Below are positions 8,204-17,772 of a stretch of 64,000 nucleotides of DNA, piece after piece. Location: positions 12,964 through 76,963 of the forward strand of contig JAVBQS010000019.1 in NCBI GenBank assembly GCA_031548835.1, given 5' to 3'. Below the pieces are notes generated by a model. The model made no database searches. It saw nothing but the letters and a program-made list of their open reading frames with translations, and had not been told where the DNA came from. A program made the position numbers and the translations under genes. Numbering within the stretch: position 1 is the stretch's first letter; every line of letters starts with the position of its first letter. The DNA is from WQTU01 sp031548835 (GTDB lineage: Bacteria > Spirochaetota > Spirochaetia > CADAEX01).

Positions 8204-9439
8204 TTATATAAAATCTTTTGCATCAACATCATCCCTGTTATCTCTGCTTTTGTATGAAATCATAAGCGAACAGATTCCTGCAGCAATAACATCTATAAGA
8301 ACAGCAAAGCTTAAAAGCAGGGGCAATATCGGCCTAAACATTAAGTAGCCGTCTTCTATTCCGTTTCCATACATTGAACAAACAGTTGTAAGCAGCACAA
8401 GAACGCCATTTCCAGGCGCTGAACAAAAAACAAAAGAAATTATAAAAATAAGAAATGATATATATACTATTTGGGAAAAACCAGCTTCAATGCTTGAATA
8501 AGATCTTAACATTACGATAAAACAGATTGCAGATACAATGGCTGTTCCAGGCCTTCCAAACATTGAAAACATTGAAATTGAAATAGTGCCTGTAGGCCTT
8601 GATATTCCAAGGTTTTCATGGCTGTGGCGGATAAGCACATTATTTGCAAGATAATTATCGCCGGAGAGAAATCCTGCAATGCCTGCTCCCAGGATGCCAT
8701 ACAAATATTTATATGGTTTTTCCTTAAATCCAATCAGATATAAAACTGCAGGAAATATAAGAAAAATTACAAAAACAGTTGTAATAAAAAGAATTAGAAA
8801 AAGCTGTTTATAAAGAGCTATCTGGCTTACCGAAGATATTGTAAAAAAAAGGTATGCAGAAAAGAATCCCATTCCGGGAGCTATTACTTCCATTATAAGA
8901 CTGTTGATATTATATATAATACGGTTGAATGAATCAAAAAGTGTTACAACAGGCTTTGTTATTGTTTTATCAAAACCAAGATTAACTCCAAGCAATAAAG
9001 CAAGAAATGCAGTAGGAATTAAAAAGTTGCCATTATCTGCAAAGATGCTAAAAAGGTTTTTAGGAAATATTGCAAAAATTTGAGAAGAAAGAGGAGGGAA
9101 AACTTCAACTGATTTTTTTTCAAGAAGCACAGGTATTCTTTCAGGTGAAAATACCAAGGTTATAAGTACTCCCAGTATTGTTGAAAAAAATACTGCAGCA
9201 ACCATAATTATTATAGCATTTTTATGTATTTGAAAAAATTTTTTGTTAAGAAGAAGTTCATGCACTCCAATTGTCAAAGAAAAGAATACCAGCGGATAGA
9301 AACTATATCGTCCGATATTTATAAAAATATCAACGAAAGGTTTTACTACCTGCAAAGCAGCTGCAGAATTATTTGAAAAAATAATTCCAGCTATAAGACC
9401 AAGTATTAGGCCTGCAAGATATTTAACCCATATTTTCAT
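8204..9439 (-). CDS. Sodium:dicarboxylate symporter family transporter
   Basis: This 411-residue membrane protein has the layout of DAACS (SDF) transporters: paired N-terminal helices, a long hydrophobic core, and a C-terminal region with GRPGTAIVS and FCSAPGNGVLVLL as the likely re-entrant substrate segments. It probably takes up a C4-dicarboxylate or acidic amino acid with Na+, which fits a Na+-coupled bioenergetic scheme. The start is the ATG complement at 9437-9439. It converges on the barrel gene with a 28-bp gap. Confidence 0.75.
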   Translation of the reverse strand: MKIWVKYLAGLILGLIAGIIFSNNSAAALQVVKPFVDIFINIGRYSFYPLVFFSLTIGVHELLLNKKFFQIHKNAIIIMVAAVFFSTILGVLITLVFSPERIPVLLEKKSVEVFPPLSSQIFAIFPKNLFSIFADNGNFLIPTAFLALLLGVNLGFDKTITKPVVTLFDSFNRIIYNINSLIMEVIAPGMGFFSAYLFFTISSVSQIALYKQLFLILFITTVFVIFLIFPAVLYLIGFKEKPYKYLYGILGAGIAGFLSGDNYLANNVLIRHSHENLGISRPTGTISISMFSMFGRPGTAIVSAICFIVMLRSYSSIEAGFSQIVYISFLIFIISFVFCSAPGNGVLVLLTTVCSMYGNGIEDGYLMFRPILPLLLSFAVLIDVIAAGICSLMISYKSRDNRDDVDAKDFI

Positions 9440-9511
9440 AAAAAAACAATATAGAATTAGAGGCTATAAGTCAATTGCTGTATTTGTTGTTATTATGTTG
9501 TTATCAATATG

Positions 9512-10141
9512 TTAAAAAAGAGTATACCGGAACTGTTTAAACCATTTTCCCCTGTTTTTTATTCCTTTATCCTGTACAGTTGAGAAAACATAGTCTGCAA
9601 ATACATCTGGATTTTCTTTTCCAATTTCAAATGCATTTATATTTATTTTTGACAATTCTGCATCTTCAAGAATATTTGTTATAAAAGATTTAAAAAAATC
9701 TTTATAAGGATTACTTGTATCTGAACTTCCCAAAACCAGAAAAAGGTTGGGTGATTTATTATTTCTGGAAAGTTCATTGATAAGTTCGCTGGTAATAGAA
9801 ATTTGGCTTTTTATATAAAGATCAATTGTTTTTTGTATATCTGTCTGACTCTGTTTATAAAATGGTGCAGTTTCTTCAGGTATGGAATATAAAATAATAT
9901 AATACTTTATATCAGGGTATTGTCTTAGATTAAGAATAATATTTTTGGAAGAAAAAGGAGAATAGCTGTTCCAGTTAAGCTCTGTAAGCATGTTTTCCCT
10001 GCCTGAAGCAGGTGTTTCAGATATTTCATCTTCCAGCTCAGTTACTGTTTTTATTACTCTATAACTGTTAGCTAAAAACTTATCTGCAATCTTTCTCCCA
10101 TAACGCGATCCCTGACTAACAATAAAAACAGAATTTTCCAT
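9512..10141 (-). CDS. Degenerate short-chain dehydrogenase-like protein
   Basis: This 209-residue protein begins with a beta strand and a glycine pattern (VFIVSQGSRYGRKIADKFL) that mimics the TGxxxGIG dinucleotide loop. Later it has LFLVLGSSDTSNPYKDFF where an SDR has its catalytic Ser and Tyr-x-x-x-Lys. The YxxxK spacing is not kept and the first loop is altered, so NAD(P)-dependent catalysis is doubtful. It could be a non-catalytic SDR fold. Function unknown. Confidence 0.45.
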   Translation of the reverse strand: MENSVFIVSQGSRYGRKIADKFLANSYRVIKTVTELEDEISETPASGRENMLTELNWNSYSPFSSKNIILNLRQYPDIKYYIILYSIPEETAPFYKQSQTDIQKTIDLYIKSQISITSELINELSRNNKSPNLFLVLGSSDTSNPYKDFFKSFITNILEDAELSKININAFEIGKENPDVFADYVFSTVQDKGIKNRGKWFKQFRYTLF

Positions 10142-10283
10142 TAAGAAAAGATTTTATCAATATTTTATGGTTTGTCAACAAACACATCTGCCTGTAAAAT
10201 TTTATTACCTGGAAAGTGTTTTATATATAGTGTTGCTGTTTTTTATTTAATCATATAAATTTAAAATAATAACAGGAAAAATA

Positions 10284-11927
10284 ATGAAAATTGCAATAGC
10301 TCAGATTAATACAATTATTGGCGATTTCTCTGGCAACAGGGAAAAAATTATTGAATATATAAAAAAAGCCCTAAAACAGGAAGCAGATATTGTTGTCTTT
10401 CCTGAACTTTCAATATGCGGCTATCCTCCTCTTGACTTACTTGACCAGCCTCTTTTTTATGAAAAAAATGAAGAATCTTTAAAATGGCTTTTAAAAAATA
10501 TTCCAGAAAATATTACTGTCTTGGCCGGCCATGTATCAAAAAATATATTGCACAATGGTAAAGGTTACTGTAATAGCGTAACTGTTATAAAAGATGGAAA
10601 TATATTATTTAGCCAGGCTAAAACACTTCTTCCTTCCTATGATGTTTTTGATGAATCAAGATATTTCCAGCCTGCAGTTTGGCGGAATATTTTTGAACTT
10701 AATGGTATAAAAATAGGAATAGCAATTTGCGAAGATTTATGGTGGAACTCAAGTGTCGGCCAGCAGGAGCGTTATGATATTGACCCAGTGGAAGAACTTA
10801 TTAATAAAGGTGTGGAGCTTATAATTGCTCCATCTGCATCTCCATTTTTTGCAGGAAAAAGAAAAATAAGATTTGATTTAATAAGTAATATTAGCAAGAG
10901 AGGGGCTGTTTCTGTTATATATGTTAATTCAATAGGAGGCAATGATAGCCTTATATTTGACGGCAACTCAATGGTAACTGATGGCAAAGGCAGCCTTGTG
11001 CTTCTGGGCAAGGAATTTGAAGAAGATCTCTTTTTTTATGATACTGAAAAAAAATATAACAGTATGGATTTTAAAGAAGATTATTATAATGATATAGAAA
11101 AAGCACTAATTCTTGGACTTAAAGATTATCTCGCAAAATGCAGTTTTAAAAAAGTTCATTTAGGATTATCCGGCGGTATTGATTCTGCTATTGTTGCCTA
11201 TCTTGCTGTAAAAGCTTTGGGAAAGGAAAATGTAAAAGTTTTTGCAATGCCTTCGGAATTTTCATCTGAAGGAAGTATTACAGATGCACAAAAACTTTCA
11301 GATAACCTTGGCCTTAAAATGGAAGTAATTCCAATAAAAAATATTTATAGCCAGTTTTTGTTCCAGCTTGATCCTTTTTTTAAAGATACGTCTTTTGGCC
11401 TTGCAGAAGAGAATCTTCAGGCAAGAGTAAGGGGCACTCTTATGATGGCATATTCCAATAAATTTAATTCACTTCTTCTTACAACCGGAAATAAAAGCGA
11501 ACTTTCAGTCGGCTATTGCACATTATATGGAGACATGGCAGGCGGGCTTGATATATTGGGAGACCTTTTTAAGACAGATGTTTTTGAATTATGTAGGTAT
11601 ATAAATAGAAGAGAAGGGGAAGTTATTCCGGAATCTATAATTTCAAAACCTCCCTCAGCAGAACTAAGGCCTGATCAAAAAGATGAAGATTCTCTTCCTC
11701 CTTATAATATTCTTGATAATATATTAAAATTATATATTCTGGATAATCTTTCAAAAAAAGATATTATTGAAAAAGGATATGATGAAAAAACTGTAAGTTT
11801 TGTTATTTCGCTTGTTGCCAAAGCAGAATATAAAAGAGTACAGGCTCCTCTTGTTTTAAAGATTTCTCCAAGAGCTTTTGGAATAGGAAGAAGAGTCCCG
11901 CTTGCCAGAAAAATTTACGAGAATTAG
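10284..11927 (+). CDS. nadE: Glutamine-dependent NAD+ synthetase
   Basis: This 547-residue two-domain enzyme makes NAD+ from deamido-NAD+, ATP and glutamine. Residues 1-270 are the nitrilase-type glutaminase with the triad Glu41 (VVFPEL), Lys113 (QAKTLLPSYDVFDE) and Cys149 (GIAICEDLWW). The C-terminal half is the synthetase, with the pyrophosphate loop LGLSGGIDSAIV. Length and order are normal. It stands alone and ends just before a GC-rich hairpin. Confidence 0.96.
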   Translation: MKIAIAQINTIIGDFSGNREKIIEYIKKALKQEADIVVFPELSICGYPPLDLLDQPLFYEKNEESLKWLLKNIPENITVLAGHVSKNILHNGKGYCNSVTVIKDGNILFSQAKTLLPSYDVFDESRYFQPAVWRNIFELNGIKIGIAICEDLWWNSSVGQQERYDIDPVEELINKGVELIIAPSASPFFAGKRKIRFDLISNISKRGAVSVIYVNSIGGNDSLIFDGNSMVTDGKGSLVLLGKEFEEDLFFYDTEKKYNSMDFKEDYYNDIEKALILGLKDYLAKCSFKKVHLGLSGGIDSAIVAYLAVKALGKENVKVFAMPSEFSSEGSITDAQKLSDNLGLKMEVIPIKNIYSQFLFQLDPFFKDTSFGLAEENLQARVRGTLMMAYSNKFNSLLLTTGNKSELSVGYCTLYGDMAGGLDILGDLFKTDVFELCRYINRREGEVIPESIISKPPSAELRPDQKDEDSLPPYNILDNILKLYILDNLSKKDIIEKGYDEKTVSFVISLVAKAEYKRVQAPLVLKISPRAFGIGRRVPLARKIYEN

Positions 11928-11946
11928 ATTCAGCTTATTGCTGCAT

Positions 11947-11977
11947 CATCCCGGCTTTGCCTGCTGCGGCCGGGATG
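11947..11977. terminator. GC-rich hairpin between convergent nadE and chemoreceptor genes
   Basis: CATCCCGGC (11947-11955) pairs perfectly with GCCGGGATG (11969-11977). It is much more GC-rich than its surroundings and lies between two convergent stops. It has no clear T-tract. It could terminate transcription or belong to the hairpin family seen elsewhere. Confidence 0.5.
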
Positions 11978-12005
11978 GCAATAGAGAAGAAAAACACAGC
12001 ATAAG

Positions 12006-13805
12006 CTAGGCAAGTTTAAATTTATTTACCTCATTATCAAGGTGTTTTGCAATATTGTTGTTGCTATCGATAAGCACTGAAAGATTTGACATAGATAATT
12101 TAATCTCATTTATACATTTATCAATTTCCAGGACAGCTGAATTAGTATCCATATATGTTGAATTAAGATCTTTTATAATATTATCTATCTGGACAGTTCT
12201 TTTATTAATGTCATAAGCATCTGCTTTAATTGCCTTTGTAATATTGGCTAAATTCAAAGCTGCTCCATTAAGCTCTCCTGTTCCTGAAGACATTTCATTC
12301 ATATTATTATTAATTGTTGTAAATCCATTTATAAATTCTTCCAGTTTTGTATTTATTGTTGAAAACCCGGTCTGGCTTTCTGCAGAAATATTTGATGCAA
12401 GAGAAATTTTTTCATTTATAATTCCAAGAATATTTTTTATTTTATTTGAATTTTCACTTGTAGATTCTGCAAGATTTCTTATCTCATTTGCCACAACTGC
12501 AAAACCTTTCCCAGCCTCGCCTGCATGAGCAGCTTCAATTGCTGCATTTATTGCAAGCAGATTTGTCTGCCTTGTTATATTGTTTATTATCTGTAGTATT
12601 TCATACATTTTTGATGCTTCTCCTTTTATATCATCAACAATACTTTTTGTTTTTTCTATTTTTCCGCCGCCTATAATAGTAATTTGTGTAAGCTCTTTTG
12701 ATTCTGTTAAATTTTCATTTGAGATAGAATTTACATTGGTAATTGTAGAATAAAGCTGCTGGACAGCAGAAGATGTCTGTGTAACTATGGAAGACTGGCC
12801 ATCTATTTTTTCTGTAAGTGTATTTATATTTCCGGAAATATTCTCAACTGATTCAGAAGTTATGCTGACTGCTCTTGAAAGATTTTCAAAAAGATTTTTT
12901 ATTGCTTCTATTCTTGTAATTATGTTTGATATATTTCCATAAGTTTCATTTGCAGAATCTATAACTTTTCCGCTTATATCTACAGTATTATTTGAGGCAT
13001 CTTTAACCTCATGTATCAGGCTTTTCAAGCTATTAAGCGCAATAGAAAAATTTTTGTAAAATTTGCCAATCTCATCATTTTTTTTATAAACAGGAAAGGT
13101 CGAAAGATCTCCTTCTGCAATTTTTGAAGTAGTATCTATAATAATGCTTATCGGTTTTGATATAGATCTTGCCACTACTCCAGATATAATAATAGCTATA
13201 ATAATACTCACAATTATTGATATCAACGTGATATTTTTTGAAACATCCAGGAGTCTCGATGTTTCGGCGCTTGTTGTTTCCAGATCTTCTCTTAGTTTTA
13301 AAACAATAATTTCAATTTCATCCTGGAGTTTTTGTGAAAGAGGCTCAAAATTCATTTTCCTCATTGAATCGCCATGATTATTGCCTCTTTCAATATATGT
13401 GTCAGCCATTCTTAAACCTTCATCAAAAAAGACATTATAGACACCTTTTGATATTTTAAAATAGTCAGATATATCTGTGAACTGGGTCTGCTCAAGAGAT
13501 TTTTCTATAGCATCTGTCTTTGAGATAAGATTGTTATAAAGTTTTTTGGCGCTGTTTATAAGCAAATCTTTCTCTTTTGTAAGAGAAGCAGTGTAAAAAA
13601 GTGTTTCAATATCTTTAATATTATTACTAATATCAAAAAGCTGGACAGTAATAGGCATAAGCTCCTGTGTTACATATTGCATTGAATTTCTATTTCTGCT
13701 GCTGCTGTAAAACATAAATCCAATAGCAATACAAAATATAATTACAAGAGAAATGCAGCTAATAAAGATTTTAGCTTTGATGGAATTTAAGTTCAGGAAA
13801 TTCAT
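12006..13805 (-). CDS. Methyl-accepting chemotaxis protein
   Basis: This 599-residue chemoreceptor has TM1 at about 10-32, a helical periplasmic sensor (about 35-185), TM2 at about 190-212, a HAMP domain to about 265, and a long coiled-coil signalling domain. The hairpin tip NLLAINAAIEAAHAGEAGKGFAV is the family hallmark that contacts CheA/CheW. The sensor looks like a four-helix bundle; the ligand cannot be predicted. The start follows AGAGGT. It is monocistronic. Confidence 0.95.
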   Translation of the reverse strand: MNFLNLNSIKAKIFISCISLVIIFCIAIGFMFYSSSRNRNSMQYVTQELMPITVQLFDISNNIKDIETLFYTASLTKEKDLLINSAKKLYNNLISKTDAIEKSLEQTQFTDISDYFKISKGVYNVFFDEGLRMADTYIERGNNHGDSMRKMNFEPLSQKLQDEIEIIVLKLREDLETTSAETSRLLDVSKNITLISIIVSIIIAIIISGVVARSISKPISIIIDTTSKIAEGDLSTFPVYKKNDEIGKFYKNFSIALNSLKSLIHEVKDASNNTVDISGKVIDSANETYGNISNIITRIEAIKNLFENLSRAVSITSESVENISGNINTLTEKIDGQSSIVTQTSSAVQQLYSTITNVNSISNENLTESKELTQITIIGGGKIEKTKSIVDDIKGEASKMYEILQIINNITRQTNLLAINAAIEAAHAGEAGKGFAVVANEIRNLAESTSENSNKIKNILGIINEKISLASNISAESQTGFSTINTKLEEFINGFTTINNNMNEMSSGTGELNGAALNLANITKAIKADAYDINKRTVQIDNIIKDLNSTYMDTNSAVLEIDKCINEIKLSMSNLSVLIDSNNNIAKHLDNEVNKFKLA

Positions 13806-13875
13806 TAGTTGTTACCTCTTTTTTAAATGATAGCAACTAATATAGCATATTTTTCTGCTTCCGGATAATCTTTTT

Positions 13876-15216
13876 TTATCTTTCTGCCAACGGAATATAT
13901 TTTTTCCTTGGCGCAACATTTTTATATGCCGGGCGTATGATTCTTCCGCCATTTACAAGCTCTTCTATTCTATGGGCAGACCAGCCTGCTATTCTTGCTA
14001 TTGCAAATATTGGAGTATAAAGCGCTGTAGGAATATTTAGCATTTTATAGACAAAGCCTGAGTAAAAATCAACATTTGCAGAGCCTCTTTTGTCTGAATG
14101 TTTTTCCTGAGATATAATTTGCGGCGCAATTTTTTCAACTTTGGTAAAAAGGTTAAATTCTGCCTCAAGCCCTTTTTCTGCAGCAAGATCTGAAGCTTTT
14201 TCTTTCAATAATATTGCCCTGGGATCTGAAAGTGTATAGATTGCATGGCCGTATCCATATATAAGGCCTGCTTTGTCAAAAACTTCTTTATTAAGAATTC
14301 TGCGGAGGTAATTTCCTATCTCATCTTCATCATCCCAATCTTTTATATTTTCCATCATATTTTCCATCATATTGAGAGCTTTCTTGTTTGCTCCTCCATG
14401 CCTGGGGCCTTTCATGGAGCACAATGCTGCTGCAATTGCAGCATAGGTGTCTGTATGGCTTGATGTTACCACATGATTTGTAAAAGTAGAGTTATTTCCT
14501 CCGCCATGTTCTGCGTGAAGAACAAGCGCAAGGTCAAGAACCTGTGCTTCCAGTTTTGTATATTTACTGTCGCTGCGTATAAGGTGTAAAAGATTTTCTG
14601 CTGTGCCTATTCCAGATTGCGGTTTATGGATATAAAGGCTGTTGCCTTCATGATAATGGGATTTTGCCTGGTAGCCGTAGGCTGCCATTGTCGGGAATCT
14701 TGCTATAAGCTCTATACATTGTCTTAATACATTTTCAATACTTATATCATCTGCATTTTTATCATAAGAATATGAAACAAGCACGCTTCTTGCAAGCTTG
14801 TTCATTATATCGCGGCTTGGAGCCCTCATTATCATATCTTCTGCAAAACCGTCAGGCAGCTCCCTGTAGGAATCAAGAAGGCTGTTAAACTCATCAAGTT
14901 CGTTTTTTGAAGGCAGCTCGCCAAAAAGAAGAAAATAGGTAGTTTCTTCAAAGCCGTGCCTGTCTTCAGCTATCATTCCTTTTACAAGTTCAGTTATATT
15001 TACGCCTCTGTAAAGAAGCCTTCCCTCATCAGGCTGCATTTCTCCTTCATCAAAGACATAGCCGTGGACATCTCCTATTTCTGTAAGCCCTACAAGCACT
15101 CCTGACTCATCGCTGTTTCTAAGCCCTCTTTTTACATTATATCTGGTATATAAACTGGGATCTATTTTATTACTCAAAATCTTGTCTTTCATTTTTTCAA
15201 TAAAATTTGCAGCCAT
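13876..15216 (-). CDS. gltA: Citrate synthase (canonical)
   Basis: This 446-residue enzyme condenses oxaloacetate with acetyl-CoA. The catalytic triad is intact: His273 (GPRHGGANKKA), His324 (YGYGHAIYTLSDPRA) and Asp383 (NVDFYSG). An additional conserved His lies in HAEHGGGNNSTFT (residues 234-246). AGGGGG precedes the start. It is divergent from the citrate-synthase-like pair at 15.7 kb across a 451-bp region and is the catalytically intact comparison for that pair. Confidence 0.95.
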   Translation of the reverse strand: MAANFIEKMKDKILSNKIDPSLYTRYNVKRGLRNSDESGVLVGLTEIGDVHGYVFDEGEMQPDEGRLLYRGVNITELVKGMIAEDRHGFEETTYFLLFGELPSKNELDEFNSLLDSYRELPDGFAEDMIMRAPSRDIMNKLARSVLVSYSYDKNADDISIENVLRQCIELIARFPTMAAYGYQAKSHYHEGNSLYIHKPQSGIGTAENLLHLIRSDSKYTKLEAQVLDLALVLHAEHGGGNNSTFTNHVVTSSHTDTYAAIAAALCSMKGPRHGGANKKALNMMENMMENIKDWDDEDEIGNYLRRILNKEVFDKAGLIYGYGHAIYTLSDPRAILLKEKASDLAAEKGLEAEFNLFTKVEKIAPQIISQEKHSDKRGSANVDFYSGFVYKMLNIPTALYTPIFAIARIAGWSAHRIEELVNGGRIIRPAYKNVAPRKKYIPLAER

Positions 15217-15667
15217 TTTTTCCCCCTGATGATGTCAGGCAGTAATGATATAGATAATAGCATTCCTGCTTACATTTTAATTTATTTTAATATAAAATAA
15301 AAACAATGGAAATAGCGTAATTTATTACTGTTAAATTTGAAATTTAAGTTAAATAATTGTCCAGTCAGGAAAGTTTTAGCCGTAATGTTTAGCTTATAAA
15401 TAATCATAAAATAATATTTTTATTTTTTAATAACTTTATATATAAAATAAAAATAATTATATAAAATTATACAATTTAATAACTTTAAGTTATTAAAGAA
15501 ATGAAAATAAATGAGTTGTCTTTATAGATAAATGAGTTGACTTTATGCAAGGAATAATTTAGGGTTGTATAAAAAATATTGATTTTTACCTGTTGTTATC
15601 TGCATTTGTAGAGTCCTTTCAGGTAGAAACATTATATTAAATGTAACTTAATATAGGAGGAGAGAGA
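15217..15667. promoter_or_regulatory. 451-bp divergent regulatory region between gltA and the citrate-synthase-like operon
   Basis: A very A+T-rich gap with no gene. It contains a 21-bp palindrome at 15476-15496 (TTAATAACTT-T-AAGTTATTAA) and a 19-bp direct repeat at 15507-15525 and 15528-15546. A possible extended -10, TGTATAAAA, lies near 15565. The operon has a strong Shine-Dalgarno (TAGGAGGAGAGAG) just before 15668. The length and motif density suggest regulation by an activator. Confidence 0.6.
15507..15546 (+). promoter_or_regulatory. Tandem 19-bp operator repeat, 21-bp period
   Basis: ATAAATGAGTTGTCTTTAT (15507) and ATAAATGAGTTGACTTTAT (15528) differ at one base. Their starts are 21 bp apart, two helical turns, so two protein protomers could bind on the same DNA face. 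They sit upstream of a candidate -10 of the citrate-synthase-like operon. The binding protein is unknown; the LysR regulator at 20145 is one candidate. Confidence 0.65.
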
Positions 15668-16564
15668 ATGGATCGGAAACCATTGATCCAAAGGAAAACT
15701 GCAATCTGTTACAAAACAGAAGAAAAAACAGTTTTACGCGGTTTTAATGTAAGTGATCTTGCTGAAGCAGGCTACACTTTCATAGATGCTCTGTATGTTC
15801 TTTTTCAGGGAAGAATTCCTGCTGAAAATGAGAAAAAAATGCTTGATTATGAGGTAGCAGAGTTTCTTGAACACTCAATGTCACCTTCAGCTGTATCTGC
15901 TATAGCTGTTATTAACGGACATCCAATGCTTCCAGCTGCTGTTGCATCATCAATCATGACTTTTGGTGGAGCTCACGGCCCAGGTGCAGCACACGGATAT
16001 ATGATGAAAAAATACCTTGACAGAGCTGCTGACACAGGAAAAAGCATCAAAGAAGTTGCTATTGAATGTGTAAACGAGTATATGGATGCAGGTCTTGCTG
16101 TAATGGGTATGGGACAGCCGCAGCACCTTGACGGTGACCCAAGAGCAGAACCCACACACCTCAAACAGGAAGAACTTGGAGTTACAGGTGTATATCTCCA
16201 GTTCCAGAGAGCTCTTGAAGATAAATTCTATGCAAGAAGAAAAGAAGAAGGCAGAGCTTATGTTGCTGTAAACATGGTTGGCGCTGGTAATACTGCTCTT
16301 TCTGACATGGGATTTGCTCCAAATGCAGGATGGGTTATCGGTTGTGTAACAAGAGGTTACAGCTGTGCTTGTCACGCTCTCTATACACTTAAAAAAGGAA
16401 GAGCATGGGCAGCATCAAGAAGCGAGCCAATGGTTCAGATGCTTGACCTTGCAATGATTAAATATGTAGGGCCGGAAGACAGGGAAGTTCCTCCTATGTC
16501 AGAAAGACAGGCATATGCAAAAAAACAGTTAGAATCAGGAGAATATAAGAAATGGGCGCTGTAA
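15668..16564 (+). CDS. Divergent citrate-synthase/citryl-CoA-lyase-fold protein, subunit 1
   Basis: This 298-residue protein has the citrate synthase fold pattern. It carries FGGAHGPGAAHGYMMKKYL where the enzyme has LHGGANE, GMGQPQHLDGDPRA where it has GHRVYxxxDPRA, and NMVGAGNTALSDMGFAPN where it has NVDGxxAAxLxDLGFxP. His after the glycines is present, but the second catalytic His is shifted and the catalytic Asp is Val. The tail YVGPEDREVPPM resembles short citryl-CoA lyases. It overlaps the next gene by 13 bp, so the two are probably translated together as subunits. AAC, ATC, GAC and CTC codons are unusually frequent, suggesting high expression. Reaction unknown. Confidence 0.75.
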   Translation: MDRKPLIQRKTAICYKTEEKTVLRGFNVSDLAEAGYTFIDALYVLFQGRIPAENEKKMLDYEVAEFLEHSMSPSAVSAIAVINGHPMLPAAVASSIMTFGGAHGPGAAHGYMMKKYLDRAADTGKSIKEVAIECVNEYMDAGLAVMGMGQPQHLDGDPRAEPTHLKQEELGVTGVYLQFQRALEDKFYARRKEEGRAYVAVNMVGAGNTALSDMGFAPNAGWVIGCVTRGYSCACHALYTLKKGRAWAASRSEPMVQMLDLAMIKYVGPEDREVPPMSERQAYAKKQLESGEYKKWAL

Positions 16565-17625
16565 AATATTCAGATGACAGAATTGCACAAATGAAATTTG
16601 CAAAAAGGCCAACTCTCGGTAACCTTGCAGATCCAAGATTAAAATATGACTATACAAACAGAGAGATTGGAACACTTCCTCCAGATAACAGGGAAAGTTT
16701 TAAATGGGTTTCTGAAGTAGCATACAAAAATATCCACAGAATCGTAGCTAGAGGTTATGATACAACAGAAATTGTAGAAGCTGGTTACGGAGTATGCGAA
16801 GTACTCTTTATAGACTATCAGTCAAGAATTCCTCTTGTTGAAGAGAAAGAAGTTCTTGATTACTGCATGGTTTTAGGACTTGAAGACGGCCTTTCAAACC
16901 CAGCTCTTCTTGCAAGACTTATTGCAAGAGGTAAATCTTACGTAACACAGGCTTGCGGCGGTTCAGTGCTTGCTTTCGGACATGCATATGCTTCTTACGA
17001 TGCAACAGGAAAAATGATTGTTAAATATGCTTCAAAAGTAGAAGAAGGAATGAGCCTTACAGATGCTGCAAAGCTTTGTATAAAAGAATGCCAGAAAGAA
17101 GACCATTTTGGTATTTCTACTCTTTATGCTAAAGATGCTGCGCCAAAAAAACTTCTTGACTTTGCAGAGAAAAAACTCTCAGGCGTAAAGAAACTCAGAT
17201 ATGTAAACTTCATGAAAGAACTCGACAAACAGGCTAAAGCAGCGCTTGGTGCTAATTATGGCGTAGACATGATTGGCGCTCTTTCAGCAGCAATGCTTGA
17301 ACTCGAATTCTCAAGTGATGGAGCATGGTGTTTAATGGCTGTTACAAGATCATTTGCAGCAGGCGCTCATGCAATTGAAGAAATGGAAAGAGAGACACTT
17401 GATGTTCTTGGCCAGACACTTACTCCAAAAGATTGGTACGACGGTCCGGCAGACAAACCAGTTCCTTCACAGAAAGAAAGATCAGGCTTCAAAGGCGGCC
17501 AGGCTCAGACAGCTGCTGAATGGAGAGCTCTCTGGAAAAAGAATGAAGCACTCAAAGGTTCTGGATATTCAATCCCATTTGTTGTTGAAGATCCAAGAAA
17601 AGCTAGTGTAACAAAAAAGAAATAA
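16552..17625 (+). CDS. Divergent citrate-synthase/citryl-CoA-lyase-fold protein, subunit 2
   Basis: This 357-residue protein is a paralogue of the preceding one. Both share the order FRG/ARGYD-x-x-(E/D)-x-x-EAGY near the N-terminus, the segment (S/T)FG/AFGHAYASYDATGKM, and a late segment GVDMIGALSAAMLELEFSSDGAWCLMAVTR...GAHAIEEMERE. The usual catalytic Asp position of NVDG is Ile here, and the GHR motif is missing. It has about 50 extra N-terminal residues and a Lys-rich end. Overlap with subunit 1 and shared codon use point to a heteromeric enzyme or an enzyme/regulator pair. Function unknown. Confidence 0.7.
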   Translation: MGAVKYSDDRIAQMKFAKRPTLGNLADPRLKYDYTNREIGTLPPDNRESFKWVSEVAYKNIHRIVARGYDTTEIVEAGYGVCEVLFIDYQSRIPLVEEKEVLDYCMVLGLEDGLSNPALLARLIARGKSYVTQACGGSVLAFGHAYASYDATGKMIVKYASKVEEGMSLTDAAKLCIKECQKEDHFGISTLYAKDAAPKKLLDFAEKKLSGVKKLRYVNFMKELDKQAKAALGANYGVDMIGALSAAMLELEFSSDGAWCLMAVTRSFAAGAHAIEEMERETLDVLGQTLTPKDWYDGPADKPVPSQKERSGFKGGQAQTAAEWRALWKKNEALKGSGYSIPFVVEDPRKASVTKKK

Positions 17626-17641
17626 TTTCTTTTTACAATAT

Positions 17642-17708
17642 CTGCAGAGTGTTATCATAGACATTCTGCAGAATAGTTTTAATAAAATAAAATTTTTTTT
17701 TTACAGAA
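17642..17708 (+). terminator. Hairpin plus T-run between subunit 2 and the aldehyde dehydrogenase
   Basis: CTGCAGAGTGT (17642-17652) pairs with ACATTCTGCAG (17661-17671), one G-U pair. A long T-run follows about 25 bases later (ending near 17702). It could be a partial terminator or an mRNA-stability element that sets the ratio of upstream to downstream products. Confidence 0.5.
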
Positions 17709-17712
17709 AAAA

Positions 17713-17735
17713 TACCCTGATGATGAGTCAGGGTA
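17713..17735 (+). repeat. Short palindrome upstream of the aldehyde dehydrogenase
   Basis: TACCCTGA (17713-17720) and TCAGGGTA (17728-17735) form a perfect 8-bp stem with a 7-nt loop, between the T-run and the Shine-Dalgarno GGAGAAGGTAGAG. It may protect the 5' end of a processed transcript or be an operator. Confidence 0.5.
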
Positions 17736-17772
17736 TAACTATGTATAACTAATTTATTAGGAGAAGGTAGAG

